The notes: a model not told the origin generated them from the letters alone. Counted from the stretch's first letter, positions 24,346 to 33,823 are shown. The stretch is 64,000 nucleotides of DNA from an uncultured Prevotellaceae bacterium (GCA_900316355.1 ONCQ01000028.1:1-64000); one strand, 5' to 3'. Numbers and translations: made by a program.

Positions 24346-25287
24346 TCATTTATACAGATCGGCGGTCTTGACGCGGCCGCGGGAGTCCCAAGTAGGCAGC
24401 GACGGGTCATCCACGAGGGCGTCGGTGATGCTGTGGGTGCCCAGTATGACATTCTTCTCCAGGAAGGCTCTCTCGACATTCCACATTGCATCCATGTAAG
24501 CTGCCACCTCATGGCCGCGCCCGTGGAAGCGCCAGATGTTGTAGTTCCTCTCTTGTTTCTTCAACTTCGAGGCCAGATAGCTGCTTCCCCAGATGCCACG
24601 ACGGGGAAGTCCGAAGTGTTCGTAGGCAACAATCTTGTCGGCAGTGCCATGGAAGAGCAGTAGAGGACAGGGAGCCTCACGGAACTTGGGGGCGCCTTTC
24701 TTGCTGATGATGGCTCCCGCAAAACTCATCACACCCTTGAAGGCGAAGCCTTGGGGCAGGCCGTCGGTCAGTCCATTTGCGATGGCATGGGCACTGGCGA
24801 GCGCGATGATGGCTCCTGCTGAGCTGCCGGAGATGACGATATTGTCGGCAGGGACGTTCAACTCGGGATGTGCCGCCAGGAACGAGATGGCCGAGAAAAC
24901 ATCCTCCACGCCCATCTGCTGCGATAGCAGGAAGCGGTCCAGCGCTTTCACGGCACCGCGAAGCCCTCGCCCCATTCGGTAGCCCTTCATTCCCAGCCGG
25001 TAGTCGATGGCCACGACGGTATATCCGTCGGCTGTCAAGCGCCGGAACCAACCGCGAACGTTTGAGTCGCTACGTTGTCCAGAGCTGAAGCCGCCACCGA
25101 AGACGAACAGGATGGCGGGCTTGGCAACACCCTTGTAGGTCGTTTGTGCACATGAGTCCGGACGGAAGATGTCCATATACAGTGCGCTCGTGTCCCTCTC
25201 CGCATAGCGATAGGTCTCTTGTGCCCAAGCGCAAAGGCTGCCCCACAGCCCCACCAGCAAACAGAAGAGGAATTTATGAGATGTCAT
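24346..25287 (-). CDS. Exported alpha/beta-hydrolase (esterase/lipase-like)
   Basis: 313 residues with a signal peptide ending CAWAQ. It has the hormone-sensitive-lipase/BD-FAE type layout: oxyanion motif FVFGGGF, nucleophile SGSSAGA, acid residue region FHGTADKIV and the histidine in FHGRGHEV. It should hydrolyse small esters in the periplasm; the substrate is unknown. It follows the NRPS gene by 39 bp on the same strand, so it is probably in one transcript and might act on the NRPS product. It could equally be an acetyl-esterase for plant polysaccharides. Confidence 0.8.
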   Translation of the reverse strand: MTSHKFLFCLLVGLWGSLCAWAQETYRYAERDTSALYMDIFRPDSCAQTTYKGVAKPAILFVFGGGFSSGQRSDSNVRGWFRRLTADGYTVVAIDYRLGMKGYRMGRGLRGAVKALDRFLLSQQMGVEDVFSAISFLAAHPELNVPADNIVISGSSAGAIIALASAHAIANGLTDGLPQGFAFKGVMSFAGAIISKKGAPKFREAPCPLLLFHGTADKIVAYEHFGLPRRGIWGSSYLASKLKKQERNYNIWRFHGRGHEVAAYMDAMWNVERAFLEKNVILGTHSITDALVDDPSLPTWDSRGRVKTADLYK

Positions 25288-25326
25288 ATTCTATCGTAAA
25301 ACTTCATTCAACTTAAAAATCTTGTC

Positions 25327-28300
25327 TTATTCAAAGAAGCCGAAGCCGCCAATCGTCACCAGCATACGGTCCACATAGTCCCATGAGGTGCTGGACCATT
25401 TGAAGCCGAGGCGATAGAGCGCCTGCGTGGTGTACTGGTTGTCCGCATCGATGAAGGCCGCTCTCTTGCCATGTGCCAGATCCTGATAGGCCAGCAGGCT
25501 GGACAGCTTCTTCGCCTTCTCGGGGTCTTGCTTGGCCTCTTCAAGGGTTTGGTCGAAAGTATCCGTTTCTACCTGAACAGGCGCTTTGTCCACCTGTGAC
25601 AACTCATCCATGACATCGCAGAAATGTACGGAGTGGTTGTTGTAGGGATGGAACAGGCAGCACTCCTTCGGCGTCTGTGCCAGCGTCACGATGGCCTTGG
25701 CGGTCTGGTCGATGGGCGAGAACTCCACGGGCGAGTCGCTCATATCATAGGGATAGCAGCCCAACATGTTGAAGACTCTGATGCGGCCCATAGAGCTGTT
25801 GGTCTGGAAGTTGATCTGGAACTCGCCGTCGGTGGAACGCGGTGCGAGGTTGCCCACACGCATGACCTTTCCATTCAGTCCATGCTGGGCGATGGCATCA
25901 AGGACGATGCGCTCCGACAGGAACTTGGAATGGATATACTGGTTGGTGAGATACTGTCCGAAATAGAGCATCTGCTCCGTATAGCGCGTATCCTCAGCCG
26001 GCGTTCCATTGATAGACAGACCTGCTGTGCTGTAGGTAGAGACGTGTATCAGCTTGGCATTGTGGCGCAGGCAGAAGTCCACGCAATGCTGCGCACCTCC
26101 CACATTCACGTCCTCAATCTCGGTACCTTCGGAGAAGTGCTTCACCACGGCAGCGCAATTGAAGACCGTGTCCACTTGGCCGTCAACGTTGAAGTCCTGC
26201 GTCACGTCGCCATTGACGATGCGCAGGCGATTGCCGAACAGCTCACGGTAGCTCTTGCTGAAGTAGTAATACAACAGACTCTTCAGCCTGCGCTCAGCTT
26301 TTTCATCGTTCTCGCCTCTCACCAGACACCAGATGACAGGCACGTCGTCGCGGTCAATCAGCTCCTTGAGGATATGGATGCCCAGGAAGCCCGTAGCCCC
26401 CGTGAGCAGCACATTACCGATAGGCTGCCGCTCGCCGTTGCGGAGGGCATCGAGGGTGTTGTTCTCAAGGATGCTGTTGATGCCCGCATAGTCGAAGTTG
26501 CTGACTTCCACATCCTCGTCAACGCTATCTCCCGTGATGAAACTGGACAACAGGCGTGGTGTCGGGTTGGAGAACACGTCGCCATAGGCGATATGATGCC
26601 CAGCCTTGTCTGCCTCGATGATCACACGCGTCACCATCAGCGATGTGCCGCCCAGTTCGAAGAAGTTATCCGTGGCGCCCACGCGTTCCACTTGCAGGAT
26701 GTTGGCGAAGATGTCGCAGAACTGTTTCTCCGTTTCGCCCACCGGCTCCACATATTCTGTCTTGATGGACAGCGTGGGTTCGGGCAGCGCCTTCATGTCG
26801 GTCTTGCCGCTCGGCGTGGTCGGCATCTTGTCGAGCTGCAGGTAGGCCGTGGGCACCATATACTGCGTCAGGCTCTTGCTGATCTCCACCTTGAGTTCAT
26901 CGATATCCACCGGATGATTGGCCGTGAAGTAGGCGCAGAGATGCTCTTTGCCGTTGATTTTGCGAATCATCACGACCACCTGGCCGATGCCTTCCTGCTG
27001 AGCAATCACACTCTCAATCTCACCCAACTCGATGCGCAGGCCACGCAGCTTCACCTGGTTGTCGGTGCGCCCGAGGATGGTGACGTAGCCTTGTTCGTCC
27101 CAGCGGGCATAGTCGCCAGAGCGGTACAGCGTTGGGTCGAGGTCATCGCCGGTGACAAACGGGTTGGGGATAAAGGCTTCGCGCGTCTTGTCGGGCAGAT
27201 TGTTATAACCTAATCCCACCTGCGCGCCGCCTATCAGCAGTTCGCCCACGACACCCACAGGCACACGGTTCATGTCGGCATCGACAATGTATTCGGTCAC
27301 GTTGACCAGCGGACGACCGATGGTCACGCGCTCTTCGTGGCTCACTTCGTGGCTGTTGCTCTCCACCGTCGTCTCGGTGGGGCCGAAACTGTTGAAGATA
27401 TGAATCTTCGTGGAACCGGCTGCATTCACCATCGTCTTCTGCAGCTCACGCAGCTGACTGTCTGAGAACTTCTCGCCGCCCAGCTCGATGATGTGGCAGC
27501 CCGACAGCGCCTTGCGGAAGATGTCCGATTCGTAGAGCTGCATCAGGCGCGAGGGCGTACCTTGGAACATCCCCACATGATTCTCCATCATGAATTCTGC
27601 CAACAGAATGGGGTCGTTCGTTATCTCGTCGCTGGCCAGTGCCAGGGTGAGGCCGTTGTAAAGCGGGATACCGATTTCCTCTACCGAGGCATCGAAGGAG
27701 ATGGTGGCCAGTCCGAGGATGCACTCCACCTCCTGCATCACCGTCCAGTTGCGGAAGTTGAGCGGATGGGCGAAGAGCTCGTTGCAGATGCCCTTGTGGT
27801 GTAGCATAACGCCCTTGGGGCGTCCTGTAGAGCCTGAAGTATAAATAATGTACGCGAGGTCGCTGCCGTCCTGCGGGATGGCGGGATTGTCGGTCTGCTC
27901 GCATTGCAGCAGCTCTTCGATGTTCAGGGCTTTCTCCAACACCTTGAGGCTGCCCTCGCCGGCTTGTGCCTTCAGGTTGGCCAGGTTCTCATCATCGGTG
28001 ACGATGTAGGCAGCCTCGCTGTCCTCGAGAATCAGCTTGATGCGGTCTGCGGGATAGTGCGGGTCGCAGGGGATATAAGCGGCGCCCGCCTTCATGATGC
28101 CGAACATGGTGAATATCAGGCGGCTGGTGCGCGGCAACAACATCGCCACGCGGTCGCCGCGCTTCACGCCATGGGCGATGAGCGCATGGGCCACACGGTT
28201 CATCTCGGCATTCACCTGGCTGAAGGTGAAGGTGCCGTCGCAGGCCACGAGAGCCTTGGCATCGGGCTTTTGCGCAGCATTGGCTTCGATAGCCTGATGG

Positions 28301-31300
28301 AACAGGCGCGTGGGCACTTCTGCTGTGCCGGCCAAGCGGAATGACTCGACCATCTGTGCTTGTTCGGCGCTGAGCATCGACACCTTGAGCAGGCTTCCCT
28401 GCGGTGCCTCCATGAAATGATCCAGCACGCTGAGGAATGACTCTGCCAGCCCTGCTATCGTCTTCTCGCTGTAGAAGGCATCGTCGTACTCCAGGCAGAC
28501 GACGGGCTGTCCGTTCTGCTGAATAATGATGATGTCGAGCTTCTGTTTCGGCACATCCACGTCTATTGTCTGGATGGTCATCTTCTTGCCACCGACGGTG
28601 TGCTCCTCGATGACACCCATCTGATACGTATAGGTGGTGTTGGGCGAGAAATCGAAGTCTGCGGCTATGCGGGCGAAGGGGTACTGCTCGTGGCGCATCG
28701 TCTGCTCGAAGTCCTGACTCGTGCGGCGCACGAACTCCTCTACGGTCTGCTCCGTGATGTGGCCTGCCAGCGGCAGGGTGTTGACGAACATACCCATCGT
28801 GTCAGACAGACGGAGGTCTGAACGGCCACTGCTAATCGTGGAGATATAGACATGGCGGCTGTTGGTATAGCGCGACAACGTGTAGAACGTCACGGCAAGC
28901 ATCAGGCTGGCCGGTGTCACATTCAGCTGCTTACAGAACTGTTCTACCTTGGCAAAATCGAACGGGCGGGCCACTTGGGCGACATGGCCGTGAGGCTCGC
29001 TGGGCGTGAAGTCGTCGGTCAGCTCCGTGCAGCCTTCGCACTCCTTCATCACTTCGGCAAAATAAGCCTTGGACTCCTGATATGCCTCACCGCTTTCGGC
29101 CTGGCGCTGCTCCTGCGAGAACTGCAGGAAACCTAACCGCTCGCGCTCGATGGCTTTCCCGTCGAGGAGGTCGCATAGCTGCTGAGCCACCAAGTCGAAT
29201 GAGGTGCCATCGAAGATGAGGTGGTGCACATCCATCAAGATGACCACGCGCTTCTCCGTCTGCACGATTTCCATGCGGTAGAGCGGACCGCGCTCCAGAT
29301 GGAAGGGCAGCGTGAAATGCTGCTGATAGGTGGTCAGCTCCGCTTCGGTCATCTCACGACGAACGACCTGAGGTGCCAGGTCGGGGTCATACACCTGGGC
29401 AACATCGTCCCCTTGTGTCTCGAAATGGATGTTGAAGGCCGGGTGTGCCTTGATAATCTCTGTCAGGGCCTGCTCTGCCTTGTCAGCATCAAAGCCCGCA
29501 GGAAGAGTGATGGCCGTGGGCAGATTATAGGTTGTGTCCAGCGGATGCTTCATGCACTCGTAATAGACACCCAGCTGGGCGTAGTTGAGGGGTGCGGAGG
29601 CCAATTCTTGGTTCATGGTTGACGGTTCACGGTTGTTTTCAGTGGCAACCATTGACCCTGACCCCTGAACCATAAACTCTTTCAGTATCTCGTTCTCGAT
29701 GCTTTGGAGCGTCATGTTTTTCGCCATGGACTTGGCATCAAGCACGATGCCGTAGCGCTTGTTGACCTCCACCGCCAGCTTCATGGCCGTGATGGAGGTG
29801 AGGCCTGCGTAGCCCAGCACCGTTGTGATGCAAAAGTTGCTGTTGCCCAGCAGCTTGGAGGTCATCTCGTGGAGCTCTGCCTCCAGCACATTCATTGGGG
29901 CTTGAGCTGTTTGCTGCGACTCAGTCGCCACAGACCGGACAGGCTTCGGCAGGCGCTCGCGGTCCACCTTGCCGTTGGCATTGCGGGGAATCTCATCAAT
30001 CTGCATCACCACCTCCGGCACCATGTAATCGGGCTTCAGCGCTGCCACATGCTGCTTGATGGCCTCCGCGTCGAGGGCCTTCTCGCCCGTGACATAGGCC
30101 ACGATATAGGTGGTGCCGTTCAGCGTGTCGCTGGCCGACTGCAGGGTGGCGCCTGTGACCCCCGGACAGGTGAGGACTGCCGCCTCCACCTCGCGCAGCT
30201 CCACGCGGAAGCCACGAACCTTCACCAATCCGTCGCGACGGCCTGCAAACAGCAGACTCCCCTTGGCATCGCGGCGCACAAAGTCGCCCGTGCGGAATGC
30301 GCGCTCATAGCCCGCCTCATGCTGGTCGTTGAAGGGATTCGGGATGAAGACGTTGGCCGTCAGCTCGGGATGGTTCAGATAGCCTCGGCACAGCTGCGGA
30401 CCGCTGATCCACAGCTCGCCCGCCTCGCCGTCGGCCACGGGTTGACCGTCTTCGCCGACAATATATAGGCAGTATGTTCCTGGCGCCTGGCCAATAGGGA
30501 TGTTCTCCTCGTCGCCTCTGACGGCGTGGCACGTAATCATGCCGCAAGCCTCCGACGAGCCGTAGATGTTCAAGAAGGTCAGTCCTGCCGTCGGCGTCAC
30601 CGGTTCCAGCTTCTCACCTCCGACCGAGAGGAAGCGCAGCGACGGGCAGTCGTACATCGTCACGAACTGGCGACCCGTCATCGTGCTCATGATGATGTGC
30701 GTGATGGCGTTGTCGTTGATGAACTGCGCCAGGCGGATGAAGTCGAAGCGAATCTCCTCGGGGATGATATAGAGTGTGGCGCCTGCCGAGAGCGTGCCGA
30801 AGATGTCATGCACGGTGGGCACAAAGGAGAAGCTGGCATACGATGCCACGCGGCAGTCGCTGTCGAGGCCCATGGTGCTTATGGTCTCTTCCGCATTGCA
30901 GGTGATATTGCGCTGTTCGATCATGCAGCCCTTGGGCTGGCCCGTGGAGCCGCTGGTGTAGATGAGCAGGGCAAGGAGGCTGCCGTCAAGCTCCTCGGGG
31001 AGGGGTGCCGTCCAGGTTGCCTCTTGCAGCTCGTCTGTATAGAGAACGGGGATGCTCCCCTGTTCCGTCAAGACGCTACTGCCATCAGTTGTCAGCCCGC
31101 TTTCGGCCAGCACTTCGCGGTCCGCAATCAGCAGCTTGGCGCGGCTGTCGCTCAGCATATAGCTCAGGCGCTCCTTGGGATAGGTCGGGTCTAAGGGCAT
31201 ATAGGCACAGCCCGCTTTCAACACGCCAATCGGCGCAATGACCATCCATTGGCTGCGTGGAATCAGAATGCCCACCACGTCCTCGCGGGTCAGACCTGCC

Positions 31301-31443
31301 TGCAGGATGTGTTGAGTGATACCGCTGGCTTGCACCATCACCTCACGATAGGTGTAACGGGTGTCGCCATAAACCACGGCGACGTGATCAGGCGTAACGG
31401 AGGCCTGATGCTGAAGTAAACTGATAACGGGCTTGATATTCAT
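25327..31443 (-). CDS. Nonribosomal peptide synthetase, A-T-C-A-T-reductase
   Basis: 2038 residues. Order: A1 (residues ~15-500, YTSGSTGQPKG near 170); carrier T1 (Ser in GLTSITAMK near 549); condensation domain with HHLIFDG at 739-745; A2 (YTSGSTGRPKG near 1200, YGPTET-type motif FGPTETTVE); T2 (ELGGTSLM near 1596); and a terminal thioester reductase (TGATGFLG near 1679, YIHSK near 1834). The reductase would release a dipeptide as an aldehyde or alcohol; dipeptide aldehydes can cyclise to pyrazinones. A2 has the Asp expected for alpha-amino-acid binding (FDASVEE), whereas A1 has FVPTVHD instead, hinting at an unusual first substrate. A simple-repeat insert lies in the linker after T1. No phosphopantetheinyl transferase gene is nearby. 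Confidence 0.92.
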   Translation of the reverse strand: MNIKPVISLLQHQASVTPDHVAVVYGDTRYTYREVMVQASGITQHILQAGLTREDVVGILIPRSQWMVIAPIGVLKAGCAYMPLDPTYPKERLSYMLSDSRAKLLIADREVLAESGLTTDGSSVLTEQGSIPVLYTDELQEATWTAPLPEELDGSLLALLIYTSGSTGQPKGCMIEQRNITCNAEETISTMGLDSDCRVASYASFSFVPTVHDIFGTLSAGATLYIIPEEIRFDFIRLAQFINDNAITHIIMSTMTGRQFVTMYDCPSLRFLSVGGEKLEPVTPTAGLTFLNIYGSSEACGMITCHAVRGDEENIPIGQAPGTYCLYIVGEDGQPVADGEAGELWISGPQLCRGYLNHPELTANVFIPNPFNDQHEAGYERAFRTGDFVRRDAKGSLLFAGRRDGLVKVRGFRVELREVEAAVLTCPGVTGATLQSASDTLNGTTYIVAYVTGEKALDAEAIKQHVAALKPDYMVPEVVMQIDEIPRNANGKVDRERLPKPVRSVATESQQTAQAPMNVLEAELHEMTSKLLGNSNFCITTVLGYAGLTSITAMKLAVEVNKRYGIVLDAKSMAKNMTLQSIENEILKEFMVQGSGSMVATENNREPSTMNQELASAPLNYAQLGVYYECMKHPLDTTYNLPTAITLPAGFDADKAEQALTEIIKAHPAFNIHFETQGDDVAQVYDPDLAPQVVRREMTEAELTTYQQHFTLPFHLERGPLYRMEIVQTEKRVVILMDVHHLIFDGTSFDLVAQQLCDLLDGKAIERERLGFLQFSQEQRQAESGEAYQESKAYFAEVMKECEGCTELTDDFTPSEPHGHVAQVARPFDFAKVEQFCKQLNVTPASLMLAVTFYTLSRYTNSRHVYISTISSGRSDLRLSDTMGMFVNTLPLAGHITEQTVEEFVRRTSQDFEQTMRHEQYPFARIAADFDFSPNTTYTYQMGVIEEHTVGGKKMTIQTIDVDVPKQKLDIIIIQQNGQPVVCLEYDDAFYSEKTIAGLAESFLSVLDHFMEAPQGSLLKVSMLSAEQAQMVESFRLAGTAEVPTRLFHQAIEANAAQKPDAKALVACDGTFTFSQVNAEMNRVAHALIAHGVKRGDRVAMLLPRTSRLIFTMFGIMKAGAAYIPCDPHYPADRIKLILEDSEAAYIVTDDENLANLKAQAGEGSLKVLEKALNIEELLQCEQTDNPAIPQDGSDLAYIIYTSGSTGRPKGVMLHHKGICNELFAHPLNFRNWTVMQEVECILGLATISFDASVEEIGIPLYNGLTLALASDEITNDPILLAEFMMENHVGMFQGTPSRLMQLYESDIFRKALSGCHIIELGGEKFSDSQLRELQKTMVNAAGSTKIHIFNSFGPTETTVESNSHEVSHEERVTIGRPLVNVTEYIVDADMNRVPVGVVGELLIGGAQVGLGYNNLPDKTREAFIPNPFVTGDDLDPTLYRSGDYARWDEQGYVTILGRTDNQVKLRGLRIELGEIESVIAQQEGIGQVVVMIRKINGKEHLCAYFTANHPVDIDELKVEISKSLTQYMVPTAYLQLDKMPTTPSGKTDMKALPEPTLSIKTEYVEPVGETEKQFCDIFANILQVERVGATDNFFELGGTSLMVTRVIIEADKAGHHIAYGDVFSNPTPRLLSSFITGDSVDEDVEVSNFDYAGINSILENNTLDALRNGERQPIGNVLLTGATGFLGIHILKELIDRDDVPVIWCLVRGENDEKAERRLKSLLYYYFSKSYRELFGNRLRIVNGDVTQDFNVDGQVDTVFNCAAVVKHFSEGTEIEDVNVGGAQHCVDFCLRHNAKLIHVSTYSTAGLSINGTPAEDTRYTEQMLYFGQYLTNQYIHSKFLSERIVLDAIAQHGLNGKVMRVGNLAPRSTDGEFQINFQTNSSMGRIRVFNMLGCYPYDMSDSPVEFSPIDQTAKAIVTLAQTPKECCLFHPYNNHSVHFCDVMDELSQVDKAPVQVETDTFDQTLEEAKQDPEKAKKLSSLLAYQDLAHGKRAAFIDADNQYTTQALYRLGFKWSSTSWDYVDRMLVTIGGFGFFE
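29617..29683 (-). repeat. In-frame simple repeat in the NRPS linker
   Basis: The plus strand reads GTTCATGGTTGACGGTTCAC, then GGTTG, and after ~15 bp ACCATTGACCCTGACCCCTG, then AACCATAAAC. These are oligomers of the ggTTCATGGT/ACCATGAAC type usually seen between genes, here as an imperfect inverted pair. It is translated as a Met/Ser/Gln/Asn-rich linker (residues ~588-609) between T1 and the condensation domain. Confidence 0.65.
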
Positions 31444-31500
31444 AGTAGTAAGGATATATTATTCTGCGTTGTCTTACACCTGTTTTCCTATTTCTGCCTG

Positions 31501-31508
31501 CAAAGATA
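31501..31508 (-). promoter_or_regulatory. Promoter -7 box of the NRPS gene
   Basis: Minus-strand TATCTTTG, a perfect TAnnTTTG match, 58 bp before the NRPS ATG. The -33 region is weak. Confidence 0.6.
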
Positions 31509-31583
31509 CACAAAATCCCTTTATGCCCGCATGAAACCACTACTTTTTTCATCACCCGTCTTCTTTTGTGCCGTCCTCATCGA

Positions 31584-31622
31584 AAATTAAATATTTATTA
31601 ACAAAATTCATGCGCACACCGC
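31584..31622 (-). promoter_or_regulatory. Recurrent upstream element (GCGGTGTGCGCATGAA...GTTAA) before the NRPS promoter
   Basis: The minus strand reads GCGGTGTGCGCATGAATTTT, then GTTAATAAATATTTAATTT, ending about 75 bp upstream of the -7 box. The same element is at 34233 and 37627 on the plus strand, and its AT part is in the modules at 18078 and 24284. All point towards a TAnnTTTG box. Confidence 0.6.
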
Positions 31623-31725
31623 ACTCTTGCACTTCAAGGTGGCCCTTTGTGCTAAAAAAGAGATATTAATCGTATGCTTGACGTTATTTAAGGTGGCAAG
31701 TCATCTGTAGTTCGTGGAAAAACCG

Positions 31726-31733
31726 TACCTTTG
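31726..31733 (+). promoter_or_regulatory. Promoter -7 box of the nucleoside hydrolase gene
   Basis: TACCTTTG, 25 bp upstream of the ATG. The 315-bp gap to the divergent NRPS gene otherwise holds only the NRPS promoter and its upstream element. Confidence 0.65.
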
Positions 31734-31758
31734 CGCGGCTTTGTAATGCAATAATTAT

Positions 31759-32823
31759 ATGTCAAAGAAAATGAAAGCTCTTCTTCGGGCGTTTGCCGTC
31801 ATTCTGGCACTATGCGGCACGATGCCGTTGGCCTCATGTTCCGACGATGATGCCTCCGCTGATGGCGGAAATAAAGCATACACGGGCATCCCGCTCGTCA
31901 TCATCGACACCGATATAGGTTCCTCCACCGACGACCTCTTTGCCCTGGAGTTGCTCTATCGCTATGAGGAAGAAGGCCGCTGCAAACTGCTGGGCGTAGT
32001 GGTGGACCGCGAAGGCGACGATTGTGCTGCCGTGGCCGATGTGATGAACGCATATTTCGGCCATCCCAATGTGCCCATCGGACTGGTGCGCAAGGGCATC
32101 AGCAATCCGCCGGTATGGATAGACTATAAGGCGTTGCCGACCTACACGATTGGCGACAATCAGCCGATGTTCCGTCGCACCGTCAGCGACTACTCCGCAC
32201 TGCCCGAAGCCCACACGCTCTACCGCCGACTGCTGGCCAAGCAGCCCGACCACTCCGTGAGCATCTGCTCCGTAGGCTTCGTCACGGCATTGGCAGCTCT
32301 GCTTGAGTCAGAGGCCGACGACATCTCACCGCTCAGCGGCGTGGAACTGGTAAGGCGTAAGGTAAAATGCCTCTACGTCATGGGTGGCGTGTTCGGCAAG
32401 TCTGTTGAGCCGGACTTCAACTTCGCTCAGGGCATCACCTTCGCCCAGACCCTTTTCAGCCTCTGGCCAAAGGAGGTAGATATGGTTTTCTCTCCGATGG
32501 AGGTGGGGCAGGAAGTGGAGTATAAGCCTGAGCAGGTCATCAGTGACATCGATTGGACCGATGTCCACCCCATCAAGCAGGTCTATATGACTTGCAACTG
32601 CAACACAGGGCAGAAGATGTGGGATCCAATGGCCGTCATTCATGCTGTGGAGGGCGATGCCGCATTCTCTCTTTCAGAACGGGGAACCGTGATTCTCACG
32701 CCAAAAGCCGAAACCATCTTCACACCCTCTGCGACAGGAAACTGCCGATACCACTTGCCGGGAAATGAAAGGTGGAACAGCGCGATGTTGGAGAAAATCA
32801 GGAAATACAATAAAATGAACTAA
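31759..32823 (+). CDS. Nucleoside hydrolase-like lipoprotein
   Basis: 354 residues with a lipoprotein signal (PLASCSDDD). The family's N-terminal calcium/ribose-binding motif appears as VIIDTDIGSSTDDLFAL, and GVVVDREGDD and YVMGGVFG follow the usual order. It likely cleaves the N-glycosidic bond of ribonucleosides in the periplasm or at the surface. The Asp cluster is stretched (DTDIGSSTDD rather than DTDPGxDDA), as in exported Bacteroidota members. It is a single-gene transcript, followed by an array of palindromes. Confidence 0.82.
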   Translation: MSKKMKALLRAFAVILALCGTMPLASCSDDDASADGGNKAYTGIPLVIIDTDIGSSTDDLFALELLYRYEEEGRCKLLGVVVDREGDDCAAVADVMNAYFGHPNVPIGLVRKGISNPPVWIDYKALPTYTIGDNQPMFRRTVSDYSALPEAHTLYRRLLAKQPDHSVSICSVGFVTALAALLESEADDISPLSGVELVRRKVKCLYVMGGVFGKSVEPDFNFAQGITFAQTLFSLWPKEVDMVFSPMEVGQEVEYKPEQVISDIDWTDVHPIKQVYMTCNCNTGQKMWDPMAVIHAVEGDAAFSLSERGTVILTPKAETIFTPSATGNCRYHLPGNERWNSAMLEKIRKYNKMN

Positions 32824-32893
32824 CTTTCTCCAGCTCCGCTTGCTCGGGTGATTTCATAGTGAGAAGATGTCCGACACAGCAGGCTGCGTAGCG

Positions 32894-32978
32894 TTTTGCC
32901 ACCAGTGGCAAAACCGTGTCCCACTAGTGGCAAAACCGTGTTCCACCAATGGGACACGGCCGTCCCATAGATGGGACG
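32894..32978. repeat. Cluster of short perfect palindromes
   Basis: Four dyads occur in 85 bp: TTTTGCCACCAGTGGCAAAA (9-bp arms), CCACTAGTGG, CGTGTTCCACCAATGGGACACG (one mismatch; 37-58 of this block) and CGTCCCATAGATGGGACG (8-bp arms). They share GCCAC/GTCCCA cores. The cluster lies between the convergent nucleoside hydrolase and acidic lipoprotein genes and may be a bidirectional terminator region or protein-binding array. Confidence 0.75.
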
Positions 32979-33028
32979 CCCTGAAAGATAAGGCTCTTCT
33001 TCAAAGAAGACCATAGTGTATTGTCATT

Positions 33029-33397
33029 TTAATCCCAGCCCTCATCGTCATTGTTTTCCATGTAGCGGCTTATCCCATTGTCCTCCGTGTCATCTTCGAA
33101 AGCAGGATCAAAGCCTCTCATCCCATCTTTCTCCTCATCCCTTTCCTCATCCTCTTCCTCCTCGTCTGCCTCGTAGCTGCGAGAGGGATAAGAGGTGCTG
33201 CGGCTCCCTGTTGGCTCAACACTTGCACTTTCTGAAGATGTAGGCTGATGATGCCGCATCTCTGTGGTATCCGTGGACGCAGATTCGGTGCTCAGCTCTG
33301 TCGATTCTTGATAGAGAGAGTCCTGTTCCTTCGTTTCAGAATTACCTCCACATGACAGCAGAGACAACACCGCTATGATGATAAACACCTGTTTCAT
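33029..33397 (-). CDS. Acidic low-complexity lipoprotein
   Basis: 122 residues from MKQVFIIIAVLSLLSCGG, a lipoprotein signal with the Cys at residue ~16. The rest is Ser/Thr/Glu-rich and then very acidic (EADEEEEDEERDEEKDG), probably disordered on the cell envelope. I recognise no family. The start at 33397 is set by the promoter box at 33422-33429: an upstream ATG at 33424 would lie at or before the transcript start. Confidence 0.65.
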   Translation of the reverse strand: MKQVFIIIAVLSLLSCGGNSETKEQDSLYQESTELSTESASTDTTEMRHHQPTSSESASVEPTGSRSTSYPSRSYEADEEEEDEERDEEKDGMRGFDPAFEDDTEDNGISRYMENNDDEGWD

Positions 33398-33421
33398 TTC
33401 TTCTATACTTTGAGCTTGGCG

Positions 33422-33429
33422 CAAAAGTA
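33422..33429 (-). promoter_or_regulatory. Promoter -7 box of the acidic lipoprotein gene
   Basis: Minus-strand TACTTTTG. Just upstream is the dyad GTTGTCTGTAAACAAC, which could be an operator. Confidence 0.65.
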
Positions 33430-33677
33430 GCGAATCTGTTGTTTACAGACAACAAAATCGACAATTATTTTCATTTTGTTGCCTATAAATGAACTATGTT
33501 TCGGAACTTAAATCTAACCAAAGTGGAACTTAAATCTAATCAAATCGGAACTTAAATCTCAGAAAATCATGCCATAAATCTTAATGAATTGTCCCGCAGG
33601 GACGTCATTCATTTCATCGCAACGCTCCAAGAAAATCTGAGTCATCTGAGCTGAAATAATTCGTTTAACTGAACTTT

Positions 33678-33823
33678 CGGATGTGTTTTTTATTGATCAA
33701 GAATTAGAGAATTAGAGAATTTACTATCTTTTGCAAAGCAAAAGACATTCTATTCATTCTCATCAATTCATAAGACAGCGTATTGCATATTGAGAAAAAT
33801 TCTCCAATTCTCTAATTCTTGAT
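33678..33823. mobile_element. MITE-like element, unit 1
   Basis: The inverted ends GATCAAGAATTAGAGAATTA..., and its complement closing with TCTCTAATTCTTGATC, have about 27 bp of near-perfect match. They enclose an ~80-bp core containing CTTTTGCAAAGCAAAAG. The unit is preceded by CGGATGTGTTTTTTATT and is repeated in tandem at a 146-bp period. It carries no coding capacity. Confidence 0.75.

Noticed and set aside
25624..27213. 529-codon open frame opposite the NRPS reductase and second adenylation domain
   Set aside because: Mirror frame of a long GC-rich gene; composition (His/Val/Gly/Leu) is typical of antisense translation and no motif is seen.
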